From Candidatus Woesearchaeota archaeon (lineage in GTDB: Archaea; Nanobdellota; Nanobdellia; Woesearchaeales; GW2011-AR9): a DNA stretch of 11,742 bases. The notes under the pieces were generated by a model. The model searched no databases and was not told where the DNA came from. It saw only the letters and a list, made by a program, of their open reading frames with translations. The DNA lies in the NCBI GenBank assembly GCA_016181345.1, contig JACOZM010000119.1:1-11742 (forward strand). Reading direction: 5' to 3'. This document shows positions 1 to 6,721 of this stretch, piece after piece. The translations under genes and the position numbers were made by a program. Within the stretch, counting starts at the first letter, position 1; each line of letters begins with the position of its first letter.

Positions 1-139
1 CAGTTACTCCCGGGTACGTAAAGGCATAAACCTTACCCAGATTTGGCAGACCTATCCCTAGAAGGCTAAGGAATAAAAGAATAGCAACTATACCCAAGGA
101 AACATCTAAGCTCATCCACACCTTCTCTTTTACATCCAT
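1..139 (-). CDS. N-terminus of an unidentified membrane protein (partial)
   Basis: An open frame reads leftward from an ATG at 139-137 and runs off the window edge, giving 46 residues. It starts MDVKEKVWMSLD and is followed by one strongly hydrophobic stretch at about residues 13-31 (rich in Leu, Ile and Val), then a polar segment with GKVYAFTYPG. This looks like a first transmembrane helix or an uncleaved signal anchor. A TATA-like element lies about 27 bases before the ATG, at the spacing expected for a leaderless archaeal transcript, which supports both the strand and the start. The family is not recognisable from this much sequence. It is transcribed in the same direction as MBF1 but has its own promoter. 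Confidence 0.55.
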   Translation of the reverse strand, partial: MDVKEKVWMSLDVSLGIVAILLFLSLLGIGLPNLGKVYAFTYPGVT

Positions 140-162
140 TACTGCTTAATAAAGAAAAATGA

Positions 163-170
163 TATTTAAA
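163..170 (-). promoter_or_regulatory. TATA box of the partial membrane-protein gene
   Basis: The minus strand reads TTTAAATA, a close match to the archaeal TATA consensus. Its centre is about 27 bases before the A of the ATG at 139, so transcription should start at or within a base or two of the start codon (leaderless). Confidence 0.55.
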
Positions 171-274
171 TGTATCTTTGAAATAGAGGTTTAAGAGTAG
201 TTGATCGTTTATGATTATTGGAAGAAAACAAGAATAACGATTAAAGAATCTAGTCTAATTGTGTTCCTAATTGA

Positions 275-727
275 TTACTTTCTCTTCCTGACTTTAATGA
301 AATCGCCTAACGTAAATTCATCTTTGTTTTTCTTGAATTCTATTTTTTCCTGGACAACTTCATCTTTTTCTAAAAAATTAATCTCAAGGATCCTTCCTAA
401 CTTTCGAGCAATATCAATTCTTGGCTTTAAACTTCCTGATTCCCATTTAGCGACTTCGGACTCCCGTTCGTTTAAGTATTTAGCAAATTCTTCTTGAGTT
501 AATCCACTTTTGTCTCGAGCTTTTCTTAATATTTCAGAGAAATCACTTCTTACTTTCAATTCAGGGCCTTCTTTTACAACCGGTTTAGGATGAAAACTCT
601 TTCCAATGTATTGTTTATGCTTAATCTTCCCATATTTAGTACAAGGATTACAAACTTGCATCTCCACTCCTTCTACTTCAGCAGACACTAATTGGTCTGC
701 TCTTCCGCACATCTCACACGTACCCAT
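275..727 (-). CDS. Archaeal multiprotein bridging factor MBF1-like transcription factor
   Basis: This 150-residue protein has the two-part build of archaeal MBF1. The N-terminal zinc ribbon carries Cys4, Cys7, Cys26 and Cys29 (C-x2-C ... C-x2-C). A linker of about 30 residues follows, then a Cro/C1-type helix-turn-helix at about 60-118 with the typical GLTQEEFAKYLNE and the WESGSLKP turn. The tail ends in a basic stretch after GDFIKV, as in archaeal members. Family members link sequence-specific regulators or the basal apparatus to transcription; in archaea they are near-universal housekeeping proteins. The zinc ribbon with HTH is a strong marker that the contig is archaeal. The ATG at 727 sits about 28 bases downstream of an AT-rich TATA element, so the mRNA is probably leaderless. 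It is divergent from the glycan genes starting at 878, and nothing ties it to their function. Confidence 0.93.
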   Translation of the reverse strand: MGTCEMCGRADQLVSAEVEGVEMQVCNPCTKYGKIKHKQYIGKSFHPKPVVKEGPELKVRSDFSEILRKARDKSGLTQEEFAKYLNERESEVAKWESGSLKPRIDIARKLGRILEINFLEKDEVVQEKIEFKKNKDEFTLGDFIKVRKRK

Positions 728-751
728 GTTCTAGCTCATTTGCAGAGGTTA

Positions 752-765
752 TATTAAAATATATC
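752..765 (-). promoter_or_regulatory. TATA-like element of MBF1
   Basis: On the minus strand this reads as a run of alternating A and T containing TTTTAATA (752-759). It is centred about 28 bases before the MBF1 ATG, consistent with leaderless transcription. The exact register is uncertain because the whole stretch is AT-rich. Confidence 0.4.
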
Positions 766-843
766 TGTGATTTGTTAATATTATTGATATTTAAACCTTA
801 TCTTCTTTATTCTCATGAATATACAGATTCTTTATTCAGAAAG

Positions 844-851
844 TATATAAA
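844..851 (+). promoter_or_regulatory. TATA box upstream of the HexNAc-1-phosphate transferase
   Basis: TATATAAA, preceded by a purine-rich AGAAAG that could serve as a BRE. Its centre is about 30 bases before the ATG at 878, predicting a leader of only a few bases. This is the only clear promoter found before the first plus-strand glycan gene. Confidence 0.55.
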
Positions 852-877
852 GCGTTCTCCTTAAAATAGATGAAGAG

Positions 878-1885
878 ATGCAACCTGCATATTTATATCA
901 TTTTGTACTGTTATTCTTGATGATTCTACTAGTTGTTTTTATTGTCACGCCGTATTGGATTAAAAAGGCAAAAATGGCCGGGTTAGTCGGCAAGGATATG
1001 CACAAGAACAGTGAACGGAAAGTGGCAGAGATGGGAGGAATCACCGTTCTCCTGGGATTTCTAATTGGAATAATGGCATATATTGCCATGAGAGTTTTTA
1101 TCTTTGAAGCTAATACACAAATAGCTTTACTCCTCGCGATGCTGACTGCTGTTCTTATTGCAGGAATCATCGGAATCATTGACGATATCTTAGGATGGAA
1201 AATAGGATTACGGCAATGGCAGAAACCGCTCCTAACATTACTTGTCGCTGCTCCGATAATGGCCGTCAATGCAGGACATAAAATTATGTACATCCCATTT
1301 ATTGGGGATGTTAACATCGGCCTTCTCTATCCTTTGATCATCATTCCTGGATTAATCTTGTTTAGTGCAAATAGCTTTAATATGCTGGCGGGGTATAATG
1401 GATTAGAAGCCGGGCAGGGGATTATCATCCTTAGTGCTTTAGCCTATTTAAGCTATCTCAATAATGCTTCTTGGACAGCAATTGTTGCTTTATGCATGGT
1501 CTTTGCCTTATTAGGATTTTTATTTTATAACTATTTCCCAGCAAGAATCTTTCCAGGAGATACATTAACCTATACTGTAGGAACACTGATAGGAGTAGTA
1601 GCTATCTTCGGAAATGTTGAAAAAGCAGTGATTATTATCCTCATTCCTTATCTACTAGAATTTGGTCTAAAGCTTCGAGGAAAATTTCAGAAGGAAAGTT
1701 TTGCTCTCGTACAACAAGATGGCTCCTTAGTTCCGCGTTATCCTAAAACGTACGGTTTAGAAAACTGGTTTGTTCTGATGATGACGAAGCTGAGGATACG
1801 GGCGACAGAAACAAAAGCTGTACTCTGTCTGCATGGGTTTCAGCTGATCTTTGTAGCTATAGCGATGGTAGTATCATTAAGGTAA
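878..1885 (+). CDS. Polyprenyl-phosphate HexNAc-1-phosphate transferase (GPT/AglH/ALG7-like, MraY superfamily)
   Basis: This 335-residue polytopic membrane enzyme belongs to the superfamily that moves a sugar-1-phosphate from a UDP-sugar to a polyprenyl (here probably dolichyl) phosphate, the first membrane step in building a lipid-linked glycan. About ten hydrophobic segments are visible. Diagnostic motifs are the Mg-binding acidic loop GIIDDILG (about 99-106), LAGYNGLEAGQG (about 170-181), which resembles the eukaryotic and archaeal GPT signature more than bacterial WecA or MraY, and FPGDTLTY (about 225-232). The length fits archaeal members. The N-terminal MQPAYLYHFV leads straight into the first helix and the start lies just downstream of a TATA box. 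UDP-GlcNAc is the likely donor, but sugar specificity cannot be read from sequence. It heads the plus-strand glycan block and is a natural initiator for the pathway. Confidence 0.88.
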   Translation: MQPAYLYHFVLLFLMILLVVFIVTPYWIKKAKMAGLVGKDMHKNSERKVAEMGGITVLLGFLIGIMAYIAMRVFIFEANTQIALLLAMLTAVLIAGIIGIIDDILGWKIGLRQWQKPLLTLLVAAPIMAVNAGHKIMYIPFIGDVNIGLLYPLIIIPGLILFSANSFNMLAGYNGLEAGQGIIILSALAYLSYLNNASWTAIVALCMVFALLGFLFYNYFPARIFPGDTLTYTVGTLIGVVAIFGNVEKAVIIILIPYLLEFGLKLRGKFQKESFALVQQDGSLVPRYPKTYGLENWFVLMMTKLRIRATETKAVLCLHGFQLIFVAIAMVVSLR

Positions 1886-1944
1886 CTGAAGTACATCGAA
1901 GTTAACGAGAATAACAAGCTGAAAATTCGCTTTATTTACTCATC

Positions 1945-1960
1945 TTATTGTTAACAATAA
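1945..1960. repeat. Perfect 16-base palindrome in the spacer before the GT2 gene
   Basis: TTATTGTTAACAATAA is a perfect inverted repeat with no loop, centred between 1952 and 1953, within the 128-base gap between the HexNAc-1-P transferase and the GT2 gene. It could be a dimeric regulator site or part of a promoter. It is AT-rich, so chance is possible. No second copy was noticed in the window. Confidence 0.4.
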
Positions 1961-2002
1961 AAAAGAGTCATGACGCGAAAGAAAAAAACATGAACGACAA
2001 AA

Positions 2003-2007
2003 GGAAG
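2003..2007 (+). promoter_or_regulatory. Shine-Dalgarno-like site that sets the GT2 start
   Basis: GGAAG ends six bases before the ATG at 2014. Other ATGs at 1970, 1990 and 2010 each run into a stop after a few codons, so 2014 is the only sensible start nearby. Confidence 0.4.
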
Positions 2008-2013
2008 AAATGA

Positions 2014-3009
2014 ATGATAGAAGATAAAAAGAAAAATACACCAGAAAAAAAGAATATCAACAAAGTAGTAGTGATGATACCAGCGTATAATGAAGAGGAA
2101 ACAATCGGTGATGTCATTAGAAACATTCCGCGAAATTGCGCCAGAGAAGTAAACGTTTTAGTTGTTAACGACGGCTCTCGAGATAGAACAGTAGAAGTAT
2201 CAAAAGAAGCTGGAGCAGACAGAATTTTTTCTCATCGAACCAATCTTGGCTTAGGAACGACGTTTAAAGATGGGATTCATGAAGCCCTCAATATGGGAGC
2301 AGATATTATCGTCAACATTGATGCAGATGGGCAGTTTAATCCACAAGACATTCCAGGATTATTACAGCCCATCATCGACCATAAAGCAGACATGGTTACC
2401 TGTTCGAGATTCAAAGATCCTCGGCTTGTTCCAACCATGCCGTTGATCAAAATCATCGGAAATAAATTTTTTGCTGGGCTATTAAATACATTTCTCCATC
2501 GGAGATTTACCGACACACAATGCGGTTTTCGCGCCTATTCAAAGGAAGCAGCACTGCATCTAACTCTCTTTGGAAGATTTACCTATACTCAGGAAGTGTT
2601 TATTGATCTAGTAAAAAAGAAATTTAAAATTGTTGAAGTTCCCTGTAAAGTAATCGGCGAGAGAAATGGGAAATCAAGAGTAGTTACAAACGTTTTAGCT
2701 TACGGGTTAAAAGTATCTTTGATTTTAATCCGAAGCACTCGTGATTATGAGCCATTAAAATTCTTCGGCCTGCCTGGAGGAATAATGGTAGGATTAGGTG
2801 TTCTAAGCAACATCATCCTTTTTTTCCGCTGGCTGATGATTTCTAAAGTTGACCCTTATCTTATCGTCATTTATGTCAATGTTTTTCTGATCATCGTTGG
2901 AACAATGCTAATAGTATTAGGACTTCTTGCTGATATGCTAGATAGAAATAGGCAGCTGCAGGAAGAAGTATTATATCGATTGAAAAAAAGTGAATTGCCT
3001 AATGGTTGA
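2014..3009 (+). CDS. GT2 glycosyltransferase, polyprenyl-phosphate sugar synthase type (DPM1/ArnC-like) with two C-terminal membrane helices
   Basis: The 331-residue protein has a GT-A catalytic domain with PAYNEEE (23-29), the nucleotide-binding VNDGSRDRT (51-59), the metal-binding DADG (103-106) and QCGFRAY (169-175), as in dolichyl-phosphate mannose synthase and ArnC-type enzymes. Two hydrophobic helices at about 253-272 and 281-306 and a short charged cytoplasmic tail follow. This arrangement is typical of enzymes that load a single sugar onto polyprenyl phosphate for use outside the membrane, or that extend lipid-linked glycans at the inner face. The first 16 residues are lysine-rich and probably unstructured. 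The nucleotide-sugar donor cannot be told. It lies between the pathway-initiating transferase and the amidotransferase, on the same strand. Confidence 0.88.
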   Translation: MIEDKKKNTPEKKNINKVVVMIPAYNEEETIGDVIRNIPRNCAREVNVLVVNDGSRDRTVEVSKEAGADRIFSHRTNLGLGTTFKDGIHEALNMGADIIVNIDADGQFNPQDIPGLLQPIIDHKADMVTCSRFKDPRLVPTMPLIKIIGNKFFAGLLNTFLHRRFTDTQCGFRAYSKEAALHLTLFGRFTYTQEVFIDLVKKKFKIVEVPCKVIGERNGKSRVVTNVLAYGLKVSLILIRSTRDYEPLKFFGLPGGIMVGLGVLSNIILFFRWLMISKVDPYLIVIYVNVFLIIVGTMLIVLGLLADMLDRNRQLQEEVLYRLKKSELPNG

Positions 3010-3035
3010 ATATATGAAGAGTTATGTTTATAATG

Positions 3036-3065
3036 TTTAAATACATGAGAAATTTTGTTTAAATA
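3036..3065 (+). promoter_or_regulatory. Two tandem TATA boxes upstream of the amidotransferase gene
   Basis: GTTTAAATA occurs twice, at 3035-3043 and 3057-3065, 22 bases apart. The proximal copy is centred about 27 bases before the ATG at 3089 and predicts a leaderless mRNA. The distal one would give a leader of roughly 20-25 bases. This marks the start of a separate transcription unit after the GT2 gene. Confidence 0.5.
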
Positions 3066-3088
3066 AAGGTAAATAGAGGTAAAGGAAC

Positions 3089-5072
3089 ATGTGCGGAATC
3101 TGCGGCTTTAATTGGGATGATAAAGAACTAGTTAAAGATATGATGAAATCCATAGAACATCGAGGCCCAGATAGAGGCGGGATATATTCTGACGGAAATT
3201 TCAGCCTAGGCCATCGGAGATTAAGCATCATTGATCTTTCAGATTCTGGAAGCCAGCCGATGAGTAATGAAGATCATTCTATATTGATCGTATATAATGG
3301 AGAAATATTTAATTTTCTGGAATTACGAAAAGAATTAGAAGAAAAAAAGCATATTTTTTATTCAAACACTGACACCGAAGTCATCATCCATGGCTATGAA
3401 GAATGGGGGGAAGACGTCGTCCAGCGGCTCAACGGGCAGTTTGCTTTCTGTATTTATGACCTTAAAAAGCGAAAAGTGTTTCTGGCTCGAGATAGATTAG
3501 GGATAAAACCATTATATTATTTTTGGAATAAACGGCAATTTATTTTTGCTTCAGAAATTAAGGCTATTCTTCAAACAAGACTACCCAGAATATTAAATCT
3601 TACAGCAGCTAGGGAATATCTCAATCTTCGATATGTTCCAGGAGAGGAAACACTTTTTGTGGGAATAAAAAAATTATTGCCGGGCCATTGCTTAACCTTA
3701 CAAGACGATGAAATGATCATCAAGCCGTTCTGGCAGCTCCCCATTCCAAAGCTGGAAAAATACTCTTTAAGGACAGGAGGGATTGCAGTCAAAGAAATTC
3801 TTAAAGATTCTGTTGAACGGCAGTTGATCGCTGATGTTCCCGTCGGAATCTATCTTTCAGGAGGTATTGATTCTGCAGCAATTACTGCATTAGTAAGTGA
3901 ATTAAAAAAAGAACAGAATGATGGAGTTAAGACGTTCTCCGTTGGATTTGAAGATGAGCCTAGTTCCTCAGAAGAATCTTCCGGCCAGGAAAATAGGAAG
4001 AGTGATTATCATGTTAATGAATTAGATAAAGCTAGAGCTATAGCTGAGCATTTTGGAACGGAACATTATGAAATAACTATTCAAGAGAACATTTCAGAAC
4101 TGTTACCAAAGTTGATCTGGCACTTAGATATGCCCCATGGTGATCCGGTTATCATCCCACAATTTAAACTGTCTCAATTAGCCGCAAAAAAAGTAAAAGT
4201 TGTTCTTTCCGGAGAAGGAAGTGATGAGATATTTGGCGGATATGTCCAATATAAGACCATGCTCCAAGCAAGGAAAGCAAGATTCTTACCATTTAAATCT
4301 AACGTAGCGGAGAATCTTTCGGTTAAATTTCTTGACCAGTTTTATGATTATCCTTCTTCAATCGGAGAAAAGGGAAAGGAGAAATTACTGGAGTTTGTAA
4401 GGACGATCGATGATAAAGAAAAAGCATATTATGAACTTACATCAATCTTAAGCGGAAAAGACCGGCAGTTCTTATTCAGCGATCAATGGAAAGAAAAAGA
4501 AGAGACAAAGGAGAACCAAGAACATAGAGCAGGACAGCCACTTGCTTATCTCTCCAATAGCCGACTATTTTTTGAGGAAGAACGAAAGCCGTTATTAAAC
4601 CAGTTATTAGCTTCCGATATTCAGCGCTGGCTGCCGAATTATGTTTTACACATCAATGACCGAATGACAATGGCTAATTCTATTGAAGGAAGAGTTCCTT
4701 TTTTGGATCATAGGCTAGTGGAATTTTCTACAAGGCTTCCAGCACATCTTAAACTCCATGCGCGAAGCGATGAGAGGAATTCTTCCCAATGTTGAAGAGA
4801 GAAAACAGCCTTTCTTTATGCCTTTGGATAAGTGGTATAAGGAAGAATTATTTGGATTGGCAGAACAATTGTTTACCCCCAATACTGTTAAGGAACGAGG
4901 ATTATTTAATTATAATTATTTGAAGAAAATATGGGAGAATTATGAAAAGTCAAAATTAATCTATGGAAAGCAGTTATTTACACTGATCAATTTTGAACTA
5001 TGGCAGAGGATGTTTATCGATCCTGCAAGTAGTCCTAAAACCGGTGAGATTAAAATAAAGTCATTGCTGTAA
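3089..5072 (+). pseudogene. Asparagine-synthase-type glutamine amidotransferase, frameshifted near 4757
   Basis: This is an AsnB-family enzyme: glutamine hydrolysis at the N-terminus, ATP-dependent amide transfer at the C-terminus. The first frame (3089-4795) gives MCGICG with nucleophile Cys2, RGPD (25-28), GHRRLSIIDLS (41-51), YNGEIFN (69-75), the ATP-binding SGGIDS (257-262), SGEGSDE (374-380) and SIEGRVPFLDH (531-541). At His557 homology leaves this frame, which adds 11 unrelated residues and stops. Homology resumes in the next frame at 4758 as REAMRGILP, then RKQPFFMPLDKWY, ending at 5072. Family members usually have about 8 residues between these parts (around a KYLLR motif), so the break looks like a deletion of 3n+2 bases, not a single-base slip. 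A polar insert of about 18 residues (near 291-309) lies in the synthetase domain. In glycan loci such enzymes often amidate uronic acids or similar substrates; the substrate here is unknown. An assembly error is possible. Confidence 0.85.
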
Positions 5073-5084
5073 TTAAAATTTATT

Positions 5085-5822
5085 ATGATCCCCTTAACAA
5101 TGAAGACAAAAATTATGACCGTTGATTTAGAACCAGATTTAAGATCTAAAAATAGCAAAAGTATAGAATTAGCTCTACCACAATTGTTAAACTTCTTTGA
5201 TGATCATACCATTAAAGCTACTTTTTTTACGGTTACTTCTTTGTTAGAAAAGTATGAATCTGAAATTAAAGACATCGCTAAAAAGCATGAGATTGCATCA
5301 CATTCACATACTCATGCTTGGCTGAATGAACAAAATGCCGAGTTTGAAATAGGGCATTCAAAAAAAGTTCTGAAAGATTATGGATTACCATGCGAAGGAT
5401 TTAGAGCCCCTAAGTTTATAACAACTAAAAATCACTTTGATTTGTTGAAACGGCATGGATATAACTATGATTCTTCTTTTGTGACAGTTCTTCCCAGCAC
5501 ATTTAAGGTTAAAGAGATTGAAGGGGTAAAAAGCATCAGCTTTCCGGCATTGCCTTCTGGATTAACGTATCGAAAATTATTGCATCCAGTTTCTGCAGTA
5601 TTCCCTAGACCAAAATTATTTTATCTTCATCCTTGGGAGTTCTTAGAAAAAAATGAGCTTCCTCCGGCAACATCAGTAACTGAATTGTTATTGCGAATAA
5701 ATACGGGAAATTCTGCTTGGAAAATATTTACTAAGGTTGTTGAAGAAGAAAAAAAAGAAGAAATGGAAAGATGTAGGTGGATAGGATGTAGTGAATTTTT
5801 GAAAGAGAATAGAGGATTATAA
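5085..5822 (+). CDS. NodB-fold polysaccharide deacetylase family protein
   Basis: The 245-residue product has the four expected motif regions of carbohydrate esterase family 4-like deacetylases, which remove N-acetyl or formyl groups from amino sugars using a divalent metal. Motif 1 is TVDLEPD (Asp14, Glu16), the D-x-D/E form of the XrtA- and ArnD-type branches in place of classical TFDDGP. Motif 2 is HSHTH (His73 and His77). Motif 3 is GFRAPKF (Arg107). The C-terminal motif is YLHPWEF (His182). No signal peptide or membrane segment is seen, so it probably acts in the cytoplasm on a lipid-linked or nucleotide-linked sugar. A second in-frame ATG at 5100 begins MKTKIMTVD and matches the family start better; no ribosome binding site separates the two. 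It begins 12 bases after the amidotransferase stop, so co-transcription is likely. Confidence 0.85.
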   Translation: MIPLTMKTKIMTVDLEPDLRSKNSKSIELALPQLLNFFDDHTIKATFFTVTSLLEKYESEIKDIAKKHEIASHSHTHAWLNEQNAEFEIGHSKKVLKDYGLPCEGFRAPKFITTKNHFDLLKRHGYNYDSSFVTVLPSTFKVKEIEGVKSISFPALPSGLTYRKLLHPVSAVFPRPKLFYLHPWEFLEKNELPPATSVTELLLRINTGNSAWKIFTKVVEEEKKEEMERCRWIGCSEFLKENRGL

Positions 5823-5884
5823 TTTCCATATAGGATACCATTCATCTCCATGGAGAGTAACCTTGCTTCTAGAATTACAAGAAC

Positions 5885-5892
5885 TTTAAATA
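5885..5892 (+). promoter_or_regulatory. TATA box of the serine protease gene
   Basis: TTTAAATA centred about 26 bases before the ATG at 5915, predicting a leaderless transcript and a transcription unit separate from the deacetylase. Confidence 0.55.
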
Positions 5893-5914
5893 TCCCTTTC
5901 TCTAACCAAGGATA

Positions 5915-6709
5915 ATGAATAAATTATCAGCTTTAATGCTCCTCTTCTTAACTTCTTGTTCCGTGGCTGCTTATTCGGGGAGGATTACTCCTTTACCGCC
6001 TGGGCTTACGCTACAAGAAGTAGAACAGCGTCATCACCTTATTTATAGAGGTTCAAACGCCCAGAAATTGGATAAAACTAAAGGAACGTGCAATGGATTT
6101 GTGGTTTCTGAAACAATGATTTATACTGCTGAACATTGCGTTAAAAAACTTCATCCTTTTTTAGAAGATGGAAGACCATTAGAAAAATTAGTTTCTCTAC
6201 ATGAACAGGATATTGCTATCCTGGGAACAGACACGATAGAAACAGCAGTTCGAGAAGCTCCAGTTTATACGGGAAAATTAGACATAGGAGATGAAGTTTA
6301 TATTGTAGTTCAGACCAGCCAAGAAAATAAGAGAGAATTGTTGCGCGACTTTCCAAAACAAGTGAGACAAATAAGCCCAGAGTTATTAGAGGTTAAAGGG
6401 GAGATTCTAGCATATCATCCGAAAACAACTTCGTTTGATAGTTCCTGTAATAAGATTCCAGCAGTAGACTTATTTTTTATTGATGCTCCTGGAAGATTAG
6501 GATTTAGCGGTAGTCCTGTATTTGTAAAGAGAGACGGAGAATATTATTTATTTGGATTGGGTAGATCAGTAAGAATTCCTGGACATAGTTTTTGTAATGG
6601 AATTGTCGCTCAGGATAATGTGATCACTTTCTCCGTGATCCCTAATCCCCCTTATACTGAATTAGTACGAGTTGACGAACAAAAAAAAGATAAAAATGCG
6701 AGAAATTAA
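5915..6709 (+). CDS. Exported trypsin-like (chymotrypsin-fold) serine protease, probable lipoprotein
   Basis: The 264-residue protein starts with a short signal peptide: a Lys, a hydrophobic run (ALMLLFL), then a lipobox-like LTSC with Cys15, which suggests a lipid-anchored extracytoplasmic protein. The chymotrypsin-fold triad is complete: His74 in TAEHC (71-75), Asp99 in EQDIAIL, and Ser198 in GFSGSP (196-201). Cys59 and Cys75 bracket the catalytic His and probably form the His-loop disulfide; Cys168 and Cys207-region cysteines could pair further, though these are less clear. A lysine- and aspartate-rich tail ends the protein. It has its own promoter and converges on the femAB remnant with only 12 bases between stops. 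A role in processing surface proteins, or as a secreted degradative enzyme, is inference; nothing ties it directly to glycan assembly. The triad and export signal are solid, the substrate unknown. Confidence 0.82.
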   Translation: MNKLSALMLLFLTSCSVAAYSGRITPLPPGLTLQEVEQRHHLIYRGSNAQKLDKTKGTCNGFVVSETMIYTAEHCVKKLHPFLEDGRPLEKLVSLHEQDIAILGTDTIETAVREAPVYTGKLDIGDEVYIVVQTSQENKRELLRDFPKQVRQISPELLEVKGEILAYHPKTTSFDSSCNKIPAVDLFFIDAPGRLGFSGSPVFVKRDGEYYLFGLGRSVRIPGHSFCNGIVAQDNVITFSVIPNPPYTELVRVDEQKKDKNARN

Positions 6710-6721
6710 AGCAGAAAGATG

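Noticed and set aside
201..497. 98-codon plus-strand open frame over the end of MBF1
   Set aside because: It is antisense to the conserved helix-turn-helix coding sequence and contains no domain of its own.
898..1317. 139-codon open frame on the minus strand inside the HexNAc-1-P transferase gene
   Set aside because: It is fully antisense to a gene with clear family motifs, its product is low-complexity with no recognisable domain, and it has no promoter of its own.
5846..5855. CTCCATGGAG palindrome after the deacetylase gene as a terminator hairpin
   Set aside because: It has no loop and no T-rich run after it, so it does not look like a terminator; ten bases is too short to call an operator.
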